Below are positions 56,785-64,000 of a stretch of 64,000 nt of DNA, in pieces. A program made the translations under genes and the position numbers. The DNA comes from Pyxicephalus adspersus (lineage: Eukaryota > Chordata > Amphibia > Anura > Pyxicephalidae). Below the pieces are notes generated by a model, which saw only the letters and a program-made list of their open reading frames with translations, ran no database searches and was not told the DNA's origin. The stretch lies in NCBI RefSeq assembly GCF_032062135.1, contig NC_092859.1, positions 27,044,210 through 27,108,209 on the forward strand, in the 5' to 3' direction. The number at the start of each line of letters is the position of its first letter. Position 1 is the first letter of the stretch.

Positions 56785-58690
56785 GGAGGTGGAGCTGTAC
56801 CCAAATTAAAGTACTTTAAAAGCCATTAGATAGAGTAGGGGAGGGTTAAAACTGTTGCAAAAGTTTATTTCTCATTTACATCTAATTAGGAGATTTCCCT
56901 TTCTTCATAGGCTAAAGACTGGAAGTAAGAGAATATCTTTCTCTCGTTTATTCATGTTCTGTTGGCAAATCAAAATTTTGGATTCAACCTCATTTTCATT
57001 CCTGGAACTAAAGTTCCACTTTTAAAAACTTTTAAAATCAAGGGACGACCAATGTCCTTTCTGAAATCAGCATTCTTAACCTGCCTGATCACTCAGTGGA
57101 GACCTGTAAATTCGCAGATCAGCATTGGTTTCAAGGATTCCCAGCGATCCCAGCTTGCCCTGGGCTTGACGGGATTGAATGAACTGTGCATGGATGCGCC
57201 GATTATGTCTCTCAGCCAGTCAAGAAGGCCAAAGATCTCATCTAGGACAGGAAGAAAGAAGAAGAGTTTTGTTCCACTTTAAAACCTTATACTGATGTTA
57301 CATTAATGTCAATGCCTTGTTGCTGGAAACTATCTTTTGTTAATGTTTCCAATAAAAGTAATAAATTAAAAAGTAAAGGAGAGTTGTAAGCAATATTCTG
57401 TTTAATAGAGAGGGTAGGGGGTAGGATGAGCAACCAGCACCAGCTGCATTCTCCTCCACAGAAAAGCACAACAGTCTTTCCAGATCAGTTATTCATTAAT
57501 CCTCCAGGGTGGCTTGATTAATGACGTTGGTGGACTACGGTACACGTCATATGATTGCTACCTGAGCCGAATGGTCATTCTCATCTAATGGTATAATCAT
57601 CTGTTAAAAATCATAAATTTTTTCCTCTTCTCTTCCCCTCCTATTAGAATTAGGAAAATGTAATTATTAAAATACATAATAAAGTGCAACAATAAAAATG
57701 GGTCAAGGTCATAAGTGTTTTGACTCACTGTTGCCAAAGTAACTATATTGATCGATAGATGGGGCAAATCTTGGAAACCAATTTGCACACTATGTATCTG
57801 CCCCCACCTTCCTAAAACACAAGTGGCAAAACTCCACTTTAATAATTCAATACATAAATGTACCTGCCAAAATTTCAAGTACTGACAGGCTGGTATAATC
57901 CACAGAAGGGCTGTGTACTGGCAAGAATCTGGGCAAATGATACAAATAACAGTATAGAGAAATGTTTTTATTCATCATATATATCATATATATTATATAT
58001 TTTAATTTTTTCGCTATAATTGTAGGAAAACTGTACAGCATTGCTGCATAAAATATCCAAAAAAATTGGGGAAAAAAAAAGGGAACACTGAAATCACATA
58101 TCAGATCCCAATGACCGACAGTTGGAAATCTTTAATAAATTATTACATTGTGTAATTCATATGGCCGATTATTGGCCTATACCAAAAGGAACTCAGATCC
58201 CGCTGCAGCAGCATATAGTCTGACCATGAATCTGAAGATTTCAGATCTAATGCCAGTACCTGATAGCACATGGAGCTCTTTGTGGCCTTCAAGGGAAATG
58301 CCCCCCTCCAGCCGTCACTGACCCACTGCCAAAATGGTCATGCTGGATGATGTTGCAGGCAAAAAAACATTTAGCACGGTGTCTCCAGACTACTTTAAGT
58401 ATTTCACATTTACTCAGCGTGAACCTGCTCTCATTATAAAGTCAATGGCTGAAGGACAACTGGAGGACAAACAGTGAACTGCAGTCAGTTCCCCACCTAC
58501 AAATTACCCCACATCAGATTTTGCTTGAATGGCCCATAAGCCTTTTTAATACATTAACTTAACCAATGAAATACATTAAATAACAAAAATAAATAACAAA
58601 TAACGAAACAACAATAACAAATTAAATTATACATTCAATCAATAACCTACCCAAAATTAGACAACATTTAAAAAACATTTTATTAACATT
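56785..58690. other. Upstream spacer of gene C
   Basis: Gene C's proximal upstream region, an unclassified repeat at 57004-57286, then AT-rich DNA with a TATAT-rich tract near 57975-58000. No exon was recognised on either strand. Confidence 0.55.
57004..57286. repeat. MITE-like repeat with GTTCCACTTTAAAA ends
   Basis: GGAACTAAAGTTCCACTTTT at the left and GTTTTGTTCCACTTTAAAAC at the right share GTTCCACTTT in direct orientation. The GC-richer centre (GGTTTCAAGGATTCCCAGCG) carries a meaningless 106-codon frame. Dispersed repeat, family not known. Confidence 0.4.
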
Positions 58691-58969
58691 TTCCCACACA
58701 CTAACATCTGGTTACTGGTCCTGGAAGTTCCCCCTTTCTATTACATCCTTTTGTGATCTGCGCCACCAAGCTATGTAATGCTCCTAGCCGCATCATGCCA
58801 AGCTCGGGAACCATATCACTACCAAGCGCAGTCCCACCACAATACCATGACCTTAACACACACCTTTTTTGTGGATTCCACACCAAAGACAGAATCTCCC
58901 ACCCCGATTTAACACTACCCAAACCAACATCCTTTGAGGACCTCCCTGCCAAAGCGCCACAAACGGGAC

Positions 58970-59550
58970 ACCTCATGCTTGTGCGCTCCACCACACCTTC
59001 AGAGCTCTCTGCACTCCGACTTGAATCCCCAAACACCAGAGATCCATACCCACATCTGTCAAATTAACCCCATCTCTCCCCAAATACAATCCACTCTCCT
59101 TTTCAAACTCCCTATGCCGGACCACAATCCCTCCATTCTTTGCCACAAATTTCCCCACATCCTTATTAGGCCTAATCCGGGCTTTGTTTAAACTTGCCAT
59201 GGATCGAGCCCCCCTCCAATGTACCCTGGCCACAACATCAGATCAGGAAAATCTGTCCGCAGCATGAGGAAATACCACTTTATGTCCCGAAGCAATTCCC
59301 GCACCTTTCACTTACCCAAGTCATTATCCCTCGTGTGAAGAACCACTACACCTGGCTGTCTATCGCAATGCACAAATCTATGTATTCCCAGTAGTACCCT
59401 GCTCCAAGGCACGCCAGGCAATCCAATCCAACGGATCACTCTTTCAGACCTCAAAATGCCCAACTGCCATCCATCCGGCCGCAAAGCCACTCATCGCGCC
59501 CCACGACACACATACGAGTGCCCCACGATCCAGACTAGACACAGATTAGT
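58970..59550 (-). pseudogene. SGNH-hydrolase ORF of the Ngaro-like element, broken
   Basis: Pieces in three frames: WIVGHSYV (block I, Ser), RPDGWQLGILRSERVIRWIG and LPGVPW, then VVVLHTRDNDLGK (block III Asn), and finally GLYLGRDGVNLTDVGMDLW. The last block normally carries the catalytic Asp and His (DGVH); here the His is Asn. The role of this hydrolase in the element's life cycle is not established. Confidence 0.7.
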
Positions 59551-59639
59551 ACCTAAAAACAGAACAATGTAAACACCACCACTACTAAAACACAATTTCC
59601 CATACCAGTTCCCCCCCAACAACCTATCCCAATAAACCT

Positions 59640-60350
59640 TTACAGCAACAGATGAGGCCGAATGTATAAGCGAAACCGATGTGACTCCCATCTACCAATT
59701 TTCTTAATCGGATCATTCCCCAGACCCCAACGTACTGCCTCAGTAGCAGCCCCAATCTTGAAAGAATGGAAAGAAAATTCTCTAGCATTTAACCCCTCGG
59801 TCACCAGACACCTCCTAAAATAGCCAAAAACTGATATCGAGACAATGCGGTGCCATCCTCATGCAATAACAACGAACCCCCACCCACTGGCCACTCCTGC
59901 AAAAAATGCCCTACTGCTGCCACAGGACACAATAAACCTCCATCACTACCAGCTGATCAGCTGATCACATCACTCACCTGCAGACCTCCAAAGCTGTTTG
60001 TAGCCGAACTCACCAGGTCCCCAATCCGCAAAGCCCTGAAAAAAGCCAACACAAAGGCCACCCTAACCAAAAGCACCTCAAACCATGATCTACAAATCCC
60101 CTCTAAATGTCCCAGAACCGCTCTCAACAAACTCAGTGAAACCGTTCTTCTTTTATCCGCCACTCTCTTTCCCTTCCAGAAACCTTTACCTGCCTGTTTC
60201 ACCAAAAATTCCTTTGTGAGATCCTACATACCCAATAATTTAAACAAAAAGGCCAGCCCCACTAATTTTCTATTTAACACAAAAACTCACACCCCTCTCG
60301 CAAAACATCTACAAAGGAAGTATTACAAAATATTCAAAAATTCTTCCTCT
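59640..60350 (-). pseudogene. Tyrosine recombinase of the Ngaro-like element, broken
   Basis: KQAGKGFWKGKRVADKRRTV and FFRALRIGDLVSSA (first catalytic Arg) are followed by a stop at ISA, then FSFHSFKIGAATEAVRWGLG and WESHRFRLYIRP before TAA. The family pattern is Arg ... His-x-x-Arg ... Tyr. Here the second Arg is Lys (HSFK), while the final Tyr (LYIRP) remains. In living elements it integrates the circular cDNA. Confidence 0.75.
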
Positions 60351-62130
60351 TGCCTAGCCCCCCAGCACGTTTTACAAAAACTCCTCCCAAACTGCCGCAT
60401 TCACCTTCCAGGCGCCAAAACCGGTCCCACTGAAACCGAGACAAAGAATACGCAATTGTATTAACTGAACCTGGAATATGCACAGCCGAAATTGCAATGT
60501 TCCTAGCCAAACAACTCAAAACCAAATGTCTTAGCAATCGAATTGGAGGGAATGAGGCCGTAAACGCATTTACTGCCTTCACCACCCCCAGGTTATCACA
60601 GCAAAATCGAATCCGCTTGTTCGCCAAAGACTTACCCCATAATTCCACTGCGACCAATATGGGGAACAGTTCCAGCGCCGCCAAGTTCGCCAACAATTCC
60701 CGCCACTCCTCTGGCCACGGCTCCGCAGTCCACGCCCCTTGCCAATACGCACCATACCCAGATGACCCAGCCACATCCGTATACAATTCCAAATCTGCAT
60801 TCTCCACCGGCCCCTCCATCCAAACAGACTTACCATTGTATTCCAATAAAAACTTTTCCCACACTTGCAAATCATCCCGCAATTCCTTGCTCAATCTAAT
60901 AAAATGCAAGGGGGCCGCCAACCGCCTTGCAAAAACGCGCCCCATCGACATGATCCGGCAAGCAAAGTTAAGCTTACCCAAAAGGGACTGCAGCTCTCTC
61001 AGTCTAATTTTCTTCCGCTCCCGTGCCTTGGCGACCTCCCCCTGCAAGGCCAACAACTTTTTAGCCGGCACCCTGCACTCCATAGCCTCCGTATCAATAG
61101 TGATATCTAGGAACACCATCTCCGTCGAGGGCCCCTCTGTCTTGTCCCCCGCCAACGGGACCCCAAAACGCTCCGCCATGAACTGAAAAGTTGCCAAAAA
61201 TACTCTACAAGTAGGTGCTCCCAGCTGGCCAATAAACAAAAAGTCATCCAGGTAGTGGGTAACTGACTGCACCATCGACACTTCCCGAACCACCCATTTC
61301 AGAAAAGAGATAAAGGCCTCAAAGAGCACACAGGACAATGAACACCCCATGGGCAGGCACCGATCCACAAAGATCGCCCCTTCCCACATACAGCCCAAAA
61401 ACCTCTGGGTGAACCGGCAACAACCGAAAGGCAGATTCAATATCCGTCTGGCCAGAAGGGCCCCCCGCCCGTATTTTCTCAACCATTTCAGTGCACAGTC
61501 AAATGATTTGTATGAGCACAAATCCGGGTCAATACCATCATTAACCAAACCCCCTGCTGGAAATGACAGATGGTGTATCAGCTGAAACGTATTCGTCTCT
61601 TTTTTAGGCACTTCATCTAGCAGTGAAATCACGAGCCCTTCCAGCGATGACGCCTTAAATGGCCCTCCCATTCTTCCCAGCTCCACTTCCTTCTTCAATT
61701 TTTCATAAACTACCTCAGGATGCATACGTGCTGATTTCAAATTCCTTGCCACTGGCAGTGGCTCCGCCAGGGAGCACGGAATCTGGAATCCCTCCCTGAA
61801 GCAGTCCTCCAACAGCATCGCCGCCGTCCTATTGGGATATCTATTAAGGAATGGCTGCATGGGCTCGACCATCACTGGCATCCTCCCTCTTTCCACTGTG
61901 GTCCATCCCTTTTCCTTTGCCACTCTTAAAACACCTAGATGCTCCGTGCAACAATCCCCCACATCAGGGACATTGGTGCTTGAAAGGACAGGAGTTGCCA
62001 AATTTGCAGACCCCTTCGTTGTATTGCCAACACAAACCCTTCTTCCGGAAGGCTGGGGTCCTGAAAGGGAATGAACCTCCGGCCCCCCCAAGAAAGGGCT
62101 GGCCGTGCTTGGGTCATCAGCTTCATCCAT
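60334..62130 (-). pseudogene. Reverse transcriptase / RNase H of the Ngaro-like element (598 codons open)
   Basis: Longest open frame in the window. Seen: PFKASSLEGLVISLLDEVPK (about 180), HLSFPAGGLVNDGIDPD, VDRCLPMGCSLSCVLFEAF (motif B), [10 protein letters not shown] (motif C with two Asp), KTEGPSTEMVFLDITID, then RNase H blocks LYTDVAGSSGYGAYW, LELFPILVAVELWG, FCCDNLGVV and NTIAYSLSR. Motif A is missing in frame: LARRILNLPFGCCRF is read where an Asp-containing motif is expected, while another frame there shows an Asp-Ile-x-Ser-x-Phe pattern. The fourth RNase H acid (usually Asp before SLSR) is Tyr. Dead despite the long ORF. Confidence 0.85.
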
Positions 62131-63553
62131 AAGCTGATATCCGTGTGATTCCAGTGAATGGACGTCCGAAACACCTTGCGCTGCCGAAACTGCTTGTCAT
62201 ATCTCAGCCATGCCCCCATATACCTGGTGCACTTCGCCGATAGCATCCTGGTAGCAAAACAATGCCGAACAATGTTTGGGTTCCTTCTCGTCCAGGACGC
62301 TGGCAAAAATCGCGAAAGCTTGCAGCCAATTAGCAAATGTGCATGGAATCAGCCTATGCCGCCAGGATTCCTCATCCCCTTCTTCCACTTATCTTGCACC
62401 CTGTCAAGATTAAAACGCTCCAATGGCAGCAAAGTAAAAAGATCGATGTACTCACCCTTTCAAATCTGCTCCCACATCTCCATTTTTAGATGTGCCCATA
62501 AAGGCCCTTCAAAACAGACATAAACCTCCCCCTTGGCCATGTTGCCAACACCCCCTTGTGCGGGCACCTGCCCGCCACTACCACCGCTATCCTCCTCTGC
62601 CATCACCCGCACAGCCGACACTGCCAGGGCCCGACAAAGATAATCCCGGAACCGATTGTCCCCACCCCTTGTACTCCTATCATTCTCTGTGTGCTGCCTC
62701 CGACTCTTATCTTCCACCCCCACCGGCATGCAGGCACCTTCAAATCCAGGCCGCGGGCTTGAGGCCTTCCCAGTCGCAGCTATATTTCTGGAGCCCCGCG
62801 GCTCCGCCCTACTACTTCCAGGGCCGGGCGCCATGTTTCTAGAGCCATGAGGCTCCGCCCCTTCACTTCCGGCACCAAATTTCTAGAGCCCTGCGGCTCC
62901 ACCCTCCTCACAGCGGCGGGCATCTTGGAGGAGCCAATCATCCCCACCGCCATCTTGGTGGAGACCACCGGCTCCGTGATTCAGAAAGCATGACCCAGTG
63001 CACACGTGGCCCGTCCGGAGGAACCCCGCGGCCCCTCCACCAACTGGACAGAGCCCAGCGGCTCACTCACCCACCCCTGGGTTCTTGGTTCCTCCCTTGG
63101 AAGCAAGACAGCTCCAGACCGAGATCCTCCCCTACTGCCCTCCTCAGCCATGCAGCTGCTTGCCCCCCCAAGCAGGCAGCTGATCTCCTCCTCTGATAGT
63201 ACCAGAGGGGAGCAGCATATGGGAACGCTGACCCCCTCCCACCCTAGGTCTCCAGCGTGGCTGAGGATTCCTCCCGGCTGCCTCAACAGCTGCAGCTTGC
63301 AAACGTTGCGCTGCCTGCGCCAGAGGGTCCCTTGAGGGGCTCCTAATTCTGGGGGCTTCAGGAGCACCAAGCCTGGGGGGTTCAGGAGCACCAGAGGCTT
63401 AGACCCTTGAGGCCGCATGGGATCCTGTCCCCTGACATTGGGGACAGAAGCCACCCCCCTTAGAGCCCCAGCCACCTGCCCTTGCAGCCAGCCTGGCCCA
63501 CGCTCCTCTGTAGCAGCCCTGAGTTGGGCCAGCAAGACCTCCACATCTGACAT
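61935..63553 (-). pseudogene. Gag-like ORF1 of the Ngaro-like element, frame-broken
   Basis: It starts MSDVEVLLAQLRAATEERGP at 63553 and is open to 62981, then scatters over frames. Later pieces AFAIFASVLDEKEPKHCSAL and WLRYDKQFRQRKVFRTSIHW (in 62388-61935) match the nucleocapsid-like region I associate with DIRS/Ngaro ORF1. It overlaps the start of the RT frame. The middle is Gly/Pro/Arg-rich and CpG-rich (EPRGSRN repeated four times or so near 62780-62950). Confidence 0.7.
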
Positions 63554-64000
63554 CTTCAGGAATAGTTAGTACAAGGAAGCTTTCTAAAACTTTTCCCTCT
63601 CTAACAAACTCTTCCTACACTTACCAAAACTCTCCTTCACTCTGTCTTCTCACTAAAATGATCCCTCCTTCTCAAATCCCTGTCCTTTTAACCCCTTTAC
63701 TCTCCACCCACCTCTAGGATCACCTTCACATCCCCCTCCCTTGTGCTAACTTCCCGGGCTTTTTCTAATAACCCTCTCACTGCCTGCTGCCTGTCTCCCT
63801 CAGTCATGCAGACCTTCCACTACCTTCCTAATGTCATTATGCTCCAGGCCTGTCTTTATTTCAACACTTTTATTGCCTTTTAATCAACAAGTTAGACTGC
63901 AGGCGTTTACTTAACGTACTTGATTTACAAAGGGTGCAGTACCTGCACAAGCTCTTTCCTGCCTTAATTATAGTAAACAATCATGTATTACTGTTAACTT

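Larger units (their letters stand above)
58690..63870 (-). mobile_element. Ngaro-like (DIRS-order) tyrosine-recombinase retrotransposon, inactivated
   Basis: On the minus strand, in order: gag-like ORF (63553 to about 62130), RT plus RNase H (62130-60334), tyrosine recombinase (about 60350-59640), SGNH hydrolase (about 59550-58970). This is the order of Ngaro-type elements, which replicate through RT and integrate with a tyrosine recombinase, not a DDE integrase. Coding regions are shifted or stopped, and key catalytic residues have changed. The element's outer repeats were not resolved; borders are set by loss of coding similarity and by the end shared with 52230-54370. Confidence 0.85.

Noticed and set aside
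60497..61186. 229-codon plus-strand frame
   Set aside because: Shadow of the antisense RT/RNase H coding region, whose motifs are unmistakable on the minus strand.
62492..63335. Pro-rich plus-strand frames of 61-116 codons
   Set aside because: Complement of the Gly/Arg-rich gag-like region of the Ngaro-like element.
1..64000. CRISPR arrays, operons, origins or other prokaryotic features
   Set aside because: Spliced vertebrate genes and vertebrate transposons throughout; the tandem repeats lack spacers of the CRISPR type.

Overview
This is vertebrate nuclear DNA: AT-rich, intron-rich and packed with short transposable elements. I infer an anuran amphibian from the repeats: tRNA-derived SINE pieces, palindromic MITEs, Ngaro/DIRS-type retrotransposons with an SGNH-hydrolase ORF, and Penelope-like fragments. 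No species can be named from the sequence alone.

The host genes are three aldo-keto reductases (AKR1 family), found by assembling exons with GT-AG borders. Gene A (+, 12016-21956) is an AKR1D1-like steroid 5-beta-reductase. It has exons 2-9 (295 residues), carries Glu where other AKRs have the catalytic His, and its first exon was not found. Genes B (-, 40294-31825, 357 codons) and C (-, 56720-42547, 353 codons) are tandem AKR1C-like paralogues with intact reading frames. From exon 2 to exon 8, all three share exactly the AKR1 exon sizes 168/117/78/123/110/166/83. B and C also share two oddities. One is an extra 72-bp phase-0 exon between canonical exons 1 and 2. The other is loss of the Arg of the NADPH 2'-phosphate-binding segment (Leu in B, His in C).

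Layout: 1-12015 has no recognised exon and holds a near-perfect 118-bp palindrome, degenerate minisatellites and MITEs. 12016-21956 is gene A, with a Tc1-like fossil in intron 6 and a palindromic MITE in intron 7. 21957-31824 is an intergenic graveyard of MITEs, a broken Penelope-like element, an LTR-like block and minisatellite DNA. 31825-40294 is gene B. 40295-42546 is a short spacer. 42547-56720 is gene C; its introns contain a LINE 5' fragment inside a 192-bp direct duplication (45781-46844) and a deleted Ngaro copy (52230-54370). 56785-58690 is a spacer. 58690-63870 is a nearly full-length, inactivated Ngaro-like element on the minus strand: gag-like ORF, RT/RNase H, tyrosine recombinase, SGNH hydrolase.

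The genes probably form a local cluster of NAD(P)H-dependent carbonyl/steroid reductases. Gene A should reduce the 4,5 double bond of 3-keto-4-ene steroids and bile-acid intermediates. B and C keep the Asp/Tyr/Lys/His catalytic tetrad, so they should be ordinary carbonyl reductases with a modified loop and cofactor site. I did not find an unmistakably new biological system. The extra exon combined with cofactor-site loss in B and C is the most novel signal.
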